Shown in pieces: positions 1-7,492 of a DNA stretch of 64,000 nt. The position numbers and the translations under genes were made by a program. The stretch is from Acidobacteriota bacterium (GTDB taxonomy: Bacteria; Acidobacteriota; Blastocatellia; Pyrinomonadales; Pyrinomonadaceae). The stretch's first letter is position 1; each line of letters begins with the position of its first letter. The stretch lies in assembly GCA_019239425.1 (NCBI GenBank), contig JAFAZX010000064.1:62001-126000 (forward strand). Direction: 5' to 3'. A model generated the notes under the pieces. It worked only from the letters and a program-made list of their open reading frames with translations. It did not search any database and had not been told where the DNA came from.

Positions 1-48
1 TCAGCTTACTCATGTTCGTTCACCCGTCGGGTTAGAACGCCACTCCGG

Positions 49-83
49 CCCGGGAGCGCGGACAGGCCGCCCGCGCTCCCGGG
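49..83 (-). terminator. Strong hairpin after the Cys-rich peptide gene
   Basis: A perfect 13-bp inverted repeat (arms 49-61 and 71-83, 9-nt loop) lies just past the stop of the minus-strand small Cys-rich peptide gene. No clear T-run follows on the minus strand. It is therefore a terminator or transcript-end stabiliser by position and stability only. Confidence 0.5.
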
Positions 84-99
84 TCGCGCGGCGTATCTG

Positions 100-315
100 T
101 TAGAAGCCACAACACGCCTTGGCGCATTGAATCGACTCCTGATTACACCCCCTGATGCACGCGAAGTTGCCGTTGCAGGAGGCGCGGCACTCCTGCGCCA
201 TGATGCCGCAGCCGCAGTCGTCGCCCGAGCAGGCGCGCGCCGAGACGGCGGGCTTCGCCAGGGCCGCCAGAACCAACAGCATCATGAGCAGGAAACCGAG
301 TTTCTTAGCCAGCAT
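100..315 (-). CDS. Small secreted Cys-rich peptide
   Basis: This encodes 71 aa. Residues 1-25 form a classical Sec signal peptide: MLAKK, then a Leu/Met-rich core, then a PAVSA-type cleavage site. The predicted mature part is about 46 residues and holds 10 cysteines, including a C-terminal CC pair, so a disulfide-rich exported peptide is likely. A very good ribosome-binding site (AAAGGAG) lies 7-8 nt before the ATG, which argues for a real gene despite its size. It sits upstream of a minus-strand LytTR/LytS pair with a gap of about 220 nt, and a strong hairpin follows its stop. I do not recognise the family. A secreted signal, antimicrobial or structural peptide are all possible. Confidence 0.7.
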   Translation of the reverse strand: MLAKKLGFLLMMLLVLAALAKPAVSARACSGDDCGCGIMAQECRASCNGNFACIRGCNQESIQCAKACCGF

Positions 316-538
316 CGTGAATCTCCTTTCAACACCGGGTTGGCTTCATTTGTTTGAAGGCTGCGCGCGGGCACACCACTCCCCGCCCGCGCACAGCCCT
401 CCGTGATGCGAGGAACTCTGCCGCGAAGCTAGCGGCCCGGCGTGCCCTCTGTGTACAGGTTTGTGATGAAGTGGCCGACGTTTAGAACGAGGTGGCCTGT
501 GGGGACGGTGAGGCATCCCTGCGGGCGTCGTGCGTCCG

Positions 539-1321
539 TCAGAGCGCCCAGCCCAGCGCTTCCTTCAGGTTCTCGCGGTAGCTGCGCGAGAGGAGCACCT
601 CCTCGCCGCCGCGCATGATGATGTGGTATTCGCCGTGGAACCACGGGCGGAACTCTTTAATCCGGCCGAGCTGGACGATGGCCGAGCGGTTGACGCGCCG
701 GAACTGACGCGGGTCGAGCCGCGCCTCAAGGCTGCCGATGCTCTCGCGCAGCAGGTACGTCTTCTCGCCGCTGTGCACGGAGACGTAGTTGCCCTCGGCC
801 TTGATCCAGTCGACCTCGCCCGTCTCGAGAAAGAAGACGCGCCCGCCGGACTTGATGACGACGCGCTCCAGGTACTTCGGCCCCGTCTTAATCTCTTCGA
901 GGAGGGCGAGGATGCGCTCGTCGAGGCCCGCGACGCGCTCCTGCCGTATGTGCTCTTTGGCGCGGCGCCAGGAGGTCTCGAAGCGCTCGCGGTCGAAGGG
1001 TTTTAAGAGGTAGTCGAGCGCGTGCACTTCGAAGGCGCGGACGGCGTACTGGTCGTAGGCCGTGACGAAGATGACGTGGGGCGCGCGGTTCTGCTGCAAG
1101 GTCTCCAGCAGCTCGAAGCCGCCCGCCTCCGGCATCTGCACGTCGAGGAACAGGAGGTGCGGCGCGTGGCTTTCGACGGCCGCCGCGGCCACCTTCCCGT
1201 TCTCGCATTCGCCGACGACCTCCGCGTCCGGGTCGTCCTCCAACATCTCCCGAATCATCCCGCGCGCCAGAGGCTCGTCGTCAACGATCAGCACGCGTAT
1301 CTGCGACGCTGAGGTCATCAC
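539..1321 (-). CDS. LytTR-type response regulator
   Basis: This 260-aa protein is a two-domain cytoplasmic response regulator. The N-terminal receiver (about residues 8-125) has the acidic pair in VDDEP, the phospho-acceptor Asp in LLFLDVQMPE and the Lys in LLKPFDRE. The C-terminal LytTR DNA-binding domain (about 155-255) shows the family phrases VDWIKAEGNYVSVH and RVNRSAIV. It lies 21 nt downstream of the histidine kinase at 1343-2500 on the same strand, so the two form one operon and almost certainly one signalling pair. LytTR regulators in other bacteria control secretion, extracellular polysaccharide or peptide signalling; the target here is unknown. Confidence 0.93.
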   Translation of the reverse strand: MMTSASQIRVLIVDDEPLARGMIREMLEDDPDAEVVGECENGKVAAAAVESHAPHLLFLDVQMPEAGGFELLETLQQNRAPHVIFVTAYDQYAVRAFEVHALDYLLKPFDRERFETSWRRAKEHIRQERVAGLDERILALLEEIKTGPKYLERVVIKSGGRVFFLETGEVDWIKAEGNYVSVHSGEKTYLLRESIGSLEARLDPRQFRRVNRSAIVQLGRIKEFRPWFHGEYHIIMRGGEEVLLSRSYRENLKEALGWAL

Positions 1322-1342
1322 GCTTTCGTCCTCTCGTTTCGG

Positions 1343-2500
1343 TCAGAGTCCGCCGGCCGTCCGTATGAGGTGGGGGGCGTCGTCGTCGTCCGTCGCTAAA
1401 GGTATCTCCAGGGTCACGGCCGAGCCGCCGTCCGGGTCGTTGGCGATCTCGAAGCGTTGCCTGGCCCCGTAGAGGTGTTCGAGGCGCGTCCGCGTGTTCG
1501 AGAGTCCCACGCCGTTCCGGAGCAGCCCTTGCGGGTTTCGATTCGGGGGGAGTCCGGGGCCGTTGTCCCGCACCCTGATAAAAAGGGTTTCGCCCTTCAG
1601 CGCGGCGCGAATCTCTATCTGGCCGGGGCCGGAGCGCGGGGCGATGCCGTGGCGGATGGCGTTCTCGACGATGGGCTGGAGGATGAGGTTCGGGACGAGC
1701 ACGTCGAGCGCCTCGCGCTGCACATCCACGCGCGTGGTGAGCCTGTCCTGGAAGCGTATCCGCTCGATCTCAAGGTAGCAGTTGAGGAACTCCATCTCGC
1801 GCCGGAGCGTGACCTCCTGCGTGCCGGAGTTCTCGAGCGTGAGGCGGAGGAAGTCGCCGAGGCGCGCGATCATCGTCCGCGCCGCTTCGGTGTCTTTGCT
1901 GAGCAGGGCCGAGATGGAGTGGAGCGTGTTGAAGAGGAAGTGCGGGTGGAGCTGCATCTTCAGCGCCTCGAGCTGCGCCCGCGAGAGCTGCGCTTCGAGC
2001 CTTGAGGCGCGCAGCTCGCCCTCCCTGTATTTCTGGTAGTAGCCGTAGGCGGAGGAGAGGAACGCGATGATGAGGTAGATGCTCAGGCCCTCGGTGTAGT
2101 TACTGATGGTGAAGCTCAGGCCGTTTCGGAGCGCGTAAGGGTAGCCGGCCGCGCGCCTGAAGGTGAGGTAGAGGACGGCGTGTTCGAGGAGTCCGACGAC
2201 GAGGAGGCAGAGCGCGCTGAAGAGGACGTGCGCCGTCGCGTTGCGCAGCCAGCGCTTGCGGTCGAAGGGGAAGCGGCGCACGAGCCGCAGGACGAAGGGC
2301 GTGGCGAGCGCCCACATGTAGGCCCACGTCATCTGCGTGTAGAGGACGCGCTGCCAGGGGACGGGCGGCTCCATGTGCGAGCCGTCGTAGTAACCCTGCC
2401 CGCTGAAGGTCAGGCCGACGACCGTCCACGCGGCGAAGATGAGGGAGCCGCGCGCGAGGCGGCCGCGCCCCGACCGAAGGCCGTTCACGAAGTGACTCAT
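1343..2500 (-). CDS. LytS-type sensor histidine kinase
   Basis: About 385 aa. The N-terminal half has four or more hydrophobic segments (for example around SLIFAAWTVVGLTF, ALATPFVL and AHVLFSALCLLVVGLLEHAVLYL). The cytoplasmic part has the LytS/YehU-type histidine box HPHFLFNTLHSISALL and a HATPase domain with VENAIRHGI and GVGLSNTRTRL. The open frame extends upstream, but the ATG at 2500 (MSHFVNGL) is preferred because the domain begins just after it and the upstream residues look non-coding. It transmits to the LytTR regulator 21 nt downstream. No extracellular sensor domain beyond the membrane helices is visible. Confidence 0.9.
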   Translation of the reverse strand: MSHFVNGLRSGRGRLARGSLIFAAWTVVGLTFSGQGYYDGSHMEPPVPWQRVLYTQMTWAYMWALATPFVLRLVRRFPFDRKRWLRNATAHVLFSALCLLVVGLLEHAVLYLTFRRAAGYPYALRNGLSFTISNYTEGLSIYLIIAFLSSAYGYYQKYREGELRASRLEAQLSRAQLEALKMQLHPHFLFNTLHSISALLSKDTEAARTMIARLGDFLRLTLENSGTQEVTLRREMEFLNCYLEIERIRFQDRLTTRVDVQREALDVLVPNLILQPIVENAIRHGIAPRSGPGQIEIRAALKGETLFIRVRDNGPGLPPNRNPQGLLRNGVGLSNTRTRLEHLYGARQRFEIANDPDGGSAVTLEIPLATDDDDAPHLIRTAGGL

Positions 2501-2696
2501 CGCTTGCTGAGACGACGACTTTTTCGGTTTTGTTGCATCGCGTGTGAGGTTTTCATAACTGCCAAAAGCTTTGGGGCAGGGCACAGGGAGATGAGAGCGG
2601 CTTCAGAAACAGCGTACGGCAGGCTGCCGGCCTTGCCGCCTCCACGGTGCGAGGGGCGGGCCTCACAGGCTGCCGCACGGTTGAACCTCATCCGCC

Positions 2697-3176
2697 CTAA
2701 TCCGATGTGCAGACGATCTCTTCGCCCGGTTCAGCTTTCATGCGGTACAAGACCGTCTCGCCGTCCACGACCGTCGCGAAGTATATGAAGTGTGTCGCCA
2801 GCGGGTACTTCCTGACGTTCCTCTGCATCGTGTTACACAATTCCCGCTTGATGACATCGTCCGGCACTTCTTCCCCGAACCCTCCGCAACCGGCTCCGTG
2901 GGCCGACCACCCCATCAACTTTACCTTCTTGTTGATGTAACAATAGTCCGGCGTGATTCTCTGACACTCCATCTTCGGCGTTCCTCCCGCGTCCGCGTGT
3001 ATCCAATAATCTTCACGCGAAGTCAGCCCGGCGTCTTCCTTAAAAGCCCGTTGGATACATTTGTGGAATCGCCTGTCGGCGCATAACTGAAGAAAGCCCC
3101 GGGCCGGACAGTCCTCCGTATAGGGCAGTCTTTCGACCAGCCAGTTTTCGTTGTTGAGCGCGTCTTGGTCGTTCAT
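2697..3176 (-). CDS. Unrecognised 159-aa cytoplasmic protein
   Basis: I do not recognise this gene. It encodes 159 aa with no signal peptide or membrane segment. The ribosome-binding site (AAGGAG, 6 nt before the ATG) is strong, so it is probably real. It contains eight cysteines and a striking central stretch, WSAHGAGCGGFGEEVPDD. This loosely recalls a metal-binding His/Cys loop such as that of beta-carbonic anhydrases (HxxC), but the spacing here is HxxxC and the rest does not convince. It stands alone between the LytS kinase and a divergent short-chain dehydrogenase. Confidence 0.7.
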   Translation of the reverse strand: MNDQDALNNENWLVERLPYTEDCPARGFLQLCADRRFHKCIQRAFKEDAGLTSREDYWIHADAGGTPKMECQRITPDYCYINKKVKLMGWSAHGAGCGGFGEEVPDDVIKRELCNTMQRNVRKYPLATHFIYFATVVDGETVLYRMKAEPGEEIVCTSD

Positions 3177-3499
3177 GCTATCTCCTTATCGCCGGTCTTA
3201 GGCGGAGGACGCCGGCTCGGGCTGAACTACTGTGCCGAGAGGTTCAGGGCAGACCGTGTAGCTGTAGAGAACCGCCGCCCGGGATCGTAGGGTCAGGAAG
3301 GAAAAGCAACCTTTGAGTGCGGGAACGATATTCCTGCGGGATGGATAAGTCAACGAAAAAGGGATGTCCGACACTTCGCCCGGCCTCTCACAGCCGCGGC
3401 ATGCTTTTGTGACACGCGCGTCCCGCCGGGCGGACGAAAACGCGAAACAAAACGGGTAAGAGTAAGGTCAAACAAACAGCTTACAAGGGGGACATCGGG
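3177..3499. other. Divergent intergenic region, no gene seen
   Basis: These 323 nt separate the minus-strand 159-aa gene from the plus-strand dehydrogenase. They must hold both promoters, but I could not pick a convincing -35/-10 pair. A GGGGGA stretch just before 3500 serves as ribosome-binding site for the dehydrogenase. No tRNA, repeat or long palindrome was noticed. Confidence 0.4.
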
Positions 3500-4336
3500 A
3501 TGAGCAGTTCTACGAACAGACCTCTGGCGGTGGTGACGGGGGCTTCGAGCGGCATCGGCTACGAGCTGGCGAAGCTCTGCGCGGAGAACGGCTTCGACCT
3601 TGTCGTCGCGGCCGACACGCCGCTCGAAGAGGCGGCGCAGACTTTCCGGGTGCTCGGCGCGCAGGTGGACGCGCTGGAGACAGACCTCGCCACCACGGAG
3701 GGCGTGGACGAACTCTACGCGACGATTGCGGGGCGGACGGTGGACGCCCTGCTCGCCAACGCCGGGCACGGGCTGGGCCGCGCCTTTCTCGACCAGGACT
3801 TCGAAGAGGTGCGCCACGTCATCGACACGAACATCACGGGCACGGTCTACCTCATCCAGAAGGTCGGGCGCGACATGCGCGCGCGCGGGCGCGGACGCAT
3901 CCTCATCACCGGCTCCATCGCGGGCTTCATGCCCGGCTCGTTCCAGGCGGTCTACAACGGGACGAAGGCTTTCATCGACTCCTTCTCGTTCGCGCTCCGC
4001 AACGAGCTGAAGGAGACGGAGATTACGGTCACCTGCCTGATGCCGGGCGCGACCGACACCGAGTTCTTCGAGCGCGCCGACATGCTCGACACGAAGGTCG
4101 GGACGCAGGAGAAGGACGACCCGGCGAAGGTCGCGAAGGACGGCTTCGAGGCGATGATGAAAGGCGAGAGCGACGTGGTCAGCGGCTGGACGAACAAGAT
4201 TCAGACGACGCTCGCCGGCGTCACGCCCAACGAGATGCTCGCCGAGCAGCACCGCAAGATGGCCGAGCCGGGCACGGCCGAAGAGGGGCAGGGCGGCCAG
4301 CAGAAGTCTGCCCGCGCGGGCAAGTCCGAAAGCTAA
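3500..4336 (+). CDS. Short-chain dehydrogenase/reductase (SDR)
   Basis: This 278-aa protein is a classical SDR with a Rossmann fold for NAD(P)H. The cofactor motif TGASSGIG is at residues 13-20. LLANAGHG matches the NAG motif. The active site has Ser in ITGSIAG and the YxxxK motif as YNGTK. The GATDTEFF segment after it matches the DltE/YdfG-like subgroup that acts on hydroxy- or keto-compounds. The C-terminal tail (after about residue 250) is polar and low in complexity. A flavin reductase-like gene follows after 48 nt on the same strand, so the two are probably co-transcribed. The substrate cannot be read from the sequence. Confidence 0.92.
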   Translation: MSSSTNRPLAVVTGASSGIGYELAKLCAENGFDLVVAADTPLEEAAQTFRVLGAQVDALETDLATTEGVDELYATIAGRTVDALLANAGHGLGRAFLDQDFEEVRHVIDTNITGTVYLIQKVGRDMRARGRGRILITGSIAGFMPGSFQAVYNGTKAFIDSFSFALRNELKETEITVTCLMPGATDTEFFERADMLDTKVGTQEKDDPAKVAKDGFEAMMKGESDVVSGWTNKIQTTLAGVTPNEMLAEQHRKMAEPGTAEEGQGGQQKSARAGKSES

Positions 4337-4384
4337 AGTGGAGGCGCGTGCCGCCGCCCTCCGTCGAAGAGGAAGGGAAGAAGC

Positions 4385-4966
4385 ATGAAGGCGACCATTC
4401 TGCTCGGGACGCTGAAGAGGACGGGGCTGTCGAACACCGAGACGCTCTGCGAATTCCTTTCCGGCAGGATGGAGGGCGGCGGCATCCGCACGGAGGTCGT
4501 CAAGCTGGTTGACCACAGAGTATTGCCCGGAACTTATTCGGACATGGGCGAGGGCGACGAGTGGCCCAACATCCTCCGGCGCGTGCAGGACTCCGAGATC
4601 GTCATCCTCGCGACGCCGGTCTGGTGGGGGAACCACTCGTCGGAGATTCAGAAGGTGATCGAGCGGCTCGACGAGCTGCACGACGAAGTGCTCGCGGGCA
4701 AGCCCTCGCGGCTCGAAGGCAAGGCGGGCGGCGTCGTCATCACGGGCGACTCGGACGGCGCGGAGCACATCATCGGTAACCTCTGCAACTTCTTCAACGC
4801 CGTCGGCCTGCTCGTCCCGCCCTACGCCACGCTCTCCGTGCTCTGGGAGCAACAGGCGAAGGATAAGAACCCGACGAAGGAAGAGCTGCTCGCCAAGTAC
4901 GAATCCGACTACGCCGAGACGGCCGACAAGATGATCCGGCAGCTCCGCAAATACGCCGCCGCTTGA
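4385..4966 (+). CDS. Flavodoxin-like NAD(P)H-dependent oxidoreductase
   Basis: This 193-aa protein has the flavodoxin-like fold of the NADPH-dependent FMN reductase family. The N-terminal phosphate-binding loop is LLGTLKRTGLSNTE. The middle segment VILATPVWWGNHSSEIQKVIERLDE is the typical flavin and substrate loop, and GGVVITGDSDGAEHI is the following beta strand. The GGAAG ribosome-binding site is next to the ATG. It follows the SDR gene closely, suggesting a small redox operon. Members of this family reduce FMN, quinones or azo compounds; the specific role is unknown. Confidence 0.88.
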   Translation: MKATILLGTLKRTGLSNTETLCEFLSGRMEGGGIRTEVVKLVDHRVLPGTYSDMGEGDEWPNILRRVQDSEIVILATPVWWGNHSSEIQKVIERLDELHDEVLAGKPSRLEGKAGGVVITGDSDGAEHIIGNLCNFFNAVGLLVPPYATLSVLWEQQAKDKNPTKEELLAKYESDYAETADKMIRQLRKYAAA

Positions 4967-5005
4967 CGACACCCGAGCCGGGACGTGCGCCCGTGCCGCG
5001 GAGTT

Positions 5006-5746
5006 TCAAACGCCTTCGGTCTTCACTTCGTCCAGCGTGCGGATTTTGGCGTGAGCGTGTGTGTCGGGCTGCGGGTGATTGCCGGGGCGCACGCAGAGGC
5101 GTGTCTGAAAGCCCGCCCCCGCCGCCGCGTCGAGTTCCGCGACCACGTCCGAGACGAACAGAACCTCAGCGGGGCGACGCGGCAATAGTTCGGCAATCTT
5201 CAGGTAGCTCAACGGGTCGGTCTTGTGTCCGACCTTAGTGTCGAAGAAGTCTTCGATTAACTCGGTGAGGTCGCCGGCCTCCGTGTTGGCGAAGAGGAGC
5301 TTCTGCGCGAGCACGCTGCCCGAGGAGTAGATACAGGTCGTCCGGCCCTCTTCACGCCAGCGGCGAAGGTTACGCTCAACGTCTGGGAAGACTTGACCCT
5401 TCAACTCGCCGCGACGGTATCCCTCTTCCCAAATCCTGCCCTGAATCGTCTTCAGCGGCGTGAGCTTCCGATCCTCGTCGATGAGTCTTCGGGCGTAGGT
5501 CGCGACTGTCTCCAGCCGCGATTCGTCCAGGCGGCCCGGCGCGGATGAAGGGCTTTGGGGCTGGCCTTCGTCTTTCGCCCGCTCGGCGAGCAGTTCGAAG
5601 GCGGCGGCGCGCACCTCTTCGTCGTCGGCGTGCCGCGCGAGGAAGTCTCCTACATGCGCGCGCGCGTAAGGGAAGAGGACTTTGTAGACGAAGTCTATCG
5701 GGGTCGTCGTCCCTTCGATGTCGAGGAGGATGGTGCTGGCGGTCAT
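5006..5746 (-). CDS. mtnC: Acireductone synthase (enolase-phosphatase E1)
   Basis: This 246-aa HAD-superfamily enzyme converts 2,3-diketo-5-methylthiopentyl-1-phosphate to acireductone by enolisation and dephosphorylation in methionine salvage. The first HAD motif is LLDIEGTTTPIDFV, with the catalytic DxE. The second motif is IYSSGSV, and the late motif FVSDVVAELDAA holds the acidic metal ligand. The ATG at 5746 overlaps the mtnD stop by one base (TGATG), giving translational coupling; the longer upstream frame is only overlap. It is the last gene of mtnB-mtnD-mtnC. Confidence 0.95.
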   Translation of the reverse strand: MTASTILLDIEGTTTPIDFVYKVLFPYARAHVGDFLARHADDEEVRAAAFELLAERAKDEGQPQSPSSAPGRLDESRLETVATYARRLIDEDRKLTPLKTIQGRIWEEGYRRGELKGQVFPDVERNLRRWREEGRTTCIYSSGSVLAQKLLFANTEAGDLTELIEDFFDTKVGHKTDPLSYLKIAELLPRRPAEVLFVSDVVAELDAAAGAGFQTRLCVRPGNHPQPDTHAHAKIRTLDEVKTEGV

Positions 5747-6315
5747 CAAACCTGTTCGTGCGACGTGTGGGGGAAGTAGGACGCGCCGAGGCAGACGGGC
5801 TCGTACTGCGAAGCGACGTCGCTCTCCGTGTAGTGCGGCGCCCAACCGGCCGGCTGTTGGAAAAGTCTGATGGCCTTAATCTCCATGCTCGGGCAGAGAT
5901 TGAACCAGTGCCAGGTTCCGGCCGGCACGCAGACGAGGTCGCCCGCCTCGACTTCGATGGAGACGACGGGGCCGGAACGCGGCCTGACGTGAAACAGCCC
6001 CCGGCCCTGGACGACGAAGCGCACCTCGTCCTCGTCGTGCCAGTGCTCACGTCTGAACTTGGCGAGCATCTCCGGGAGCCCTTGAGTCCGCGCGTTGACG
6101 TTGATGACGTCCGCGGCCACGTAGCCGCCGCGGAGCTTCAACCCTTCGACCTCCGTCGCGTAAGCGGCCAGAATCTCCTCCGCGGACGCGTCCGCCGCCA
6201 GTGGCGCCGAAGCCTCCCAACGTTCGTACGTGATGCCGATGCCGGACAGGTACTCCGCGACCTCGCGCGCGCCCGTGAGGGTTCGGTTCTCGTCGGGTAT
6301 TTGAAGTGTCGCCAT
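5746..6315 (-). CDS. mtnD: Acireductone dioxygenase
   Basis: This 189-aa cupin enzyme oxidises acireductone with O2 to the keto acid precursor of methionine (Fe form) or to a CO-releasing product (Ni form). The metal site is visible as EHWHDEDEVRF (two His and Glu) plus the later His in GTWHWF. The ATG at 6315 (MATLQIPDENRTL) is chosen because the cupin family begins here and AAGGAG precedes it; the longer open frame upstream lies inside mtnB. It overlaps mtnC by one base and follows mtnB after 17 nt. Confidence 0.95.
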   Translation of the reverse strand: MATLQIPDENRTLTGAREVAEYLSGIGITYERWEASAPLAADASAEEILAAYATEVEGLKLRGGYVAADVINVNARTQGLPEMLAKFRREHWHDEDEVRFVVQGRGLFHVRPRSGPVVSIEVEAGDLVCVPAGTWHWFNLCPSMEIKAIRLFQQPAGWAPHYTESDVASQYEPVCLGASYFPHTSHEQV

Positions 6316-6332
6316 CTCCTTGTGCGTCCTTC

Positions 6333-6968
6333 TCAGCGGCGGCCCGAACGCCAGAGCACTTCGAGCAGGAACTCGAAAATCTCCACGTGGCGTCTGGCCT
6401 CGGCCACGCTCGCGCCCCACGTGTAGAGGCCGTGCCGCAGAACGAGGAAGCCGTGCACGTCGGGGCGCGTACGCAGAGTCTCCTCAAGCCGCGGGATGAC
6501 TTCGGGCCAGTGCTGCGTGTTCCGGATGATGGGCAGCCACTCGCGGTGTTCGTGCGTCCTGACCCCCGACAGCCCTTTGAGCATCTCGTAGTTCTCGATG
6601 TGGACGCCGCCCTCCGCAGCGTAGGCGTCGGAGACGAGCGTGCCCCAGACCGAATGCGTGTGGAGCACGGCGCGCGCCCCACGCGTGCGCACGACCAGAA
6701 GGTGCAGCTCGGTCTCGGCCGAAGGATTTCCCCGTCCGCCGACGACCTTCCCGTCCTCGTCGACCTGCGTGAAATGCTCGGGCGCGAGCGCGCCTTTGTC
6801 CGCGCCGCTGGAGGTGATGACCAGGCGGAGCGGGTCTTCGCACGACACGGCGCTGAAGTTCCCGCTCGTCCCGACCGCCCACTGCCGGCCGTAGAAATAA
6901 TGCCCCGCCTGCGCCAGCGACGCGACCAGTTCGGAGAGCGTTCTTTCTTCCGAGTCCGAATCCTGCAT
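6333..6968 (-). CDS. mtnB: Methylthioribulose-1-phosphate dehydratase
   Basis: This enzyme (about 211 aa) is a class II aldolase/adducin-fold protein. It dehydrates methylthioribulose-1-phosphate to the diketone used by MtnC. The substrate and phosphate loop GTSGNFSAV and the metal ligands in LHTHSVWGTL are present, with a third conserved His in LRHGLYTWG. The ATG at 6968 (MQDSDSEERTL) is preferred over an in-frame TTG 10 codons upstream. It is the first gene of the operon. No mtnA, mtnK or mtnN is in the window, so the upper half of the pathway must be elsewhere. I did not recognise a SAM riboswitch in its leader. Confidence 0.93.
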   Translation of the reverse strand: MQDSDSEERTLSELVASLAQAGHYFYGRQWAVGTSGNFSAVSCEDPLRLVITSSGADKGALAPEHFTQVDEDGKVVGGRGNPSAETELHLLVVRTRGARAVLHTHSVWGTLVSDAYAAEGGVHIENYEMLKGLSGVRTHEHREWLPIIRNTQHWPEVIPRLEETLRTRPDVHGFLVLRHGLYTWGASVAEARRHVEIFEFLLEVLWRSGRR

Positions 6969-7094
6969 CCTTCGCCGCAAAGCTATCTTCAACCGCAAGC
7001 GATGTCAACAAGTTCGAAGATTTCCTCGACGCCCGCGGGGGCGCTACAAGATTGCTGTAAAGGCGGCGAACTTCTGCTATTTCTATAATTGAGA

Positions 7095-7122
7095 TTGACA
7101 GACGTGAAATATGATGTATAGT
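7095..7122 (+). promoter_or_regulatory. Sigma-70-like promoter for the structured RNA
   Basis: A perfect -35 TTGACA (7095-7100) is followed after 16 nt by TATAGT (7117-7122). This is the best consensus promoter I saw in the window. It points into the structured region at 7128-7290 and then towards the FG-GAP gene at 7493. A start near 7129 would put the first hairpin at the very 5' end of the transcript. Confidence 0.6.
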
Positions 7123-7127
7123 GCAGG

Positions 7128-7290
7128 GCCTGAACGCAGGCAATTCGTCGCAGACGCAAAAGAGGCCAACGGCGTTACCTGCAAGTAGCGCCGTTGGCCC
7201 CAACTCGAAACAGCTTCCGACGCACGAGGTGCGCCGAAGATGCTCCGGTTTGGCGACCGCATCTTAGCGCAGCGGGGGGCGTCGGCACAA
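7128..7290 (+). ncRNA. Candidate structured RNA (three strong hairpins)
   Basis: About 160 nt directly downstream of a consensus promoter fold into three clear elements. H1 is a 5-bp stem with a 4-nt loop (7128-7141). H2 is a perfect 11-bp stem (7164-7174 with 7189-7199, 14-nt loop). H3 is a long interrupted rod: 7217-7223 with 7279-7285, 7230-7234 with 7267-7271, and 7238-7243 with 7259-7264, separated by nearly symmetric internal loops. I do not recognise 6S, SRP, tmRNA, RNase P or a known riboswitch. It could be a free small RNA or the long leader of the secreted FG-GAP gene. A T-run terminator is not obvious after H3. On the minus strand H2 could also lie in the mtnB leader. Confidence 0.5.
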
Positions 7291-7492
7291 TAGAGGGTTT
7301 TCGGCCCCGTGCGCCCCTTTTCGCGCAGACCATCTCCGCGCCCCGCGGCGCCGCGACTCGACCGTCGAGCGCGGCCTCCTCTTGCGGACGAGAACCCGCA
7401 CCTCCCCGACCCGGTTCACAACCTCAATCCGACACACGCGCGCGCGCGTGCCCTGCGAGTTCACACCAAAAGAGAAAGCGAGGAGACGAATC

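Noticed and set aside
3350..4972. Minus-strand open frame of about 540 codons opposite the SDR and flavoprotein genes
   Set aside because: Antisense of two genes with clear catalytic motifs.
6969..7200. SAM riboswitch ahead of mtnB
   Set aside because: The structured elements there fit better downstream of a plus-strand promoter, and I did not recognise any SAM riboswitch consensus.
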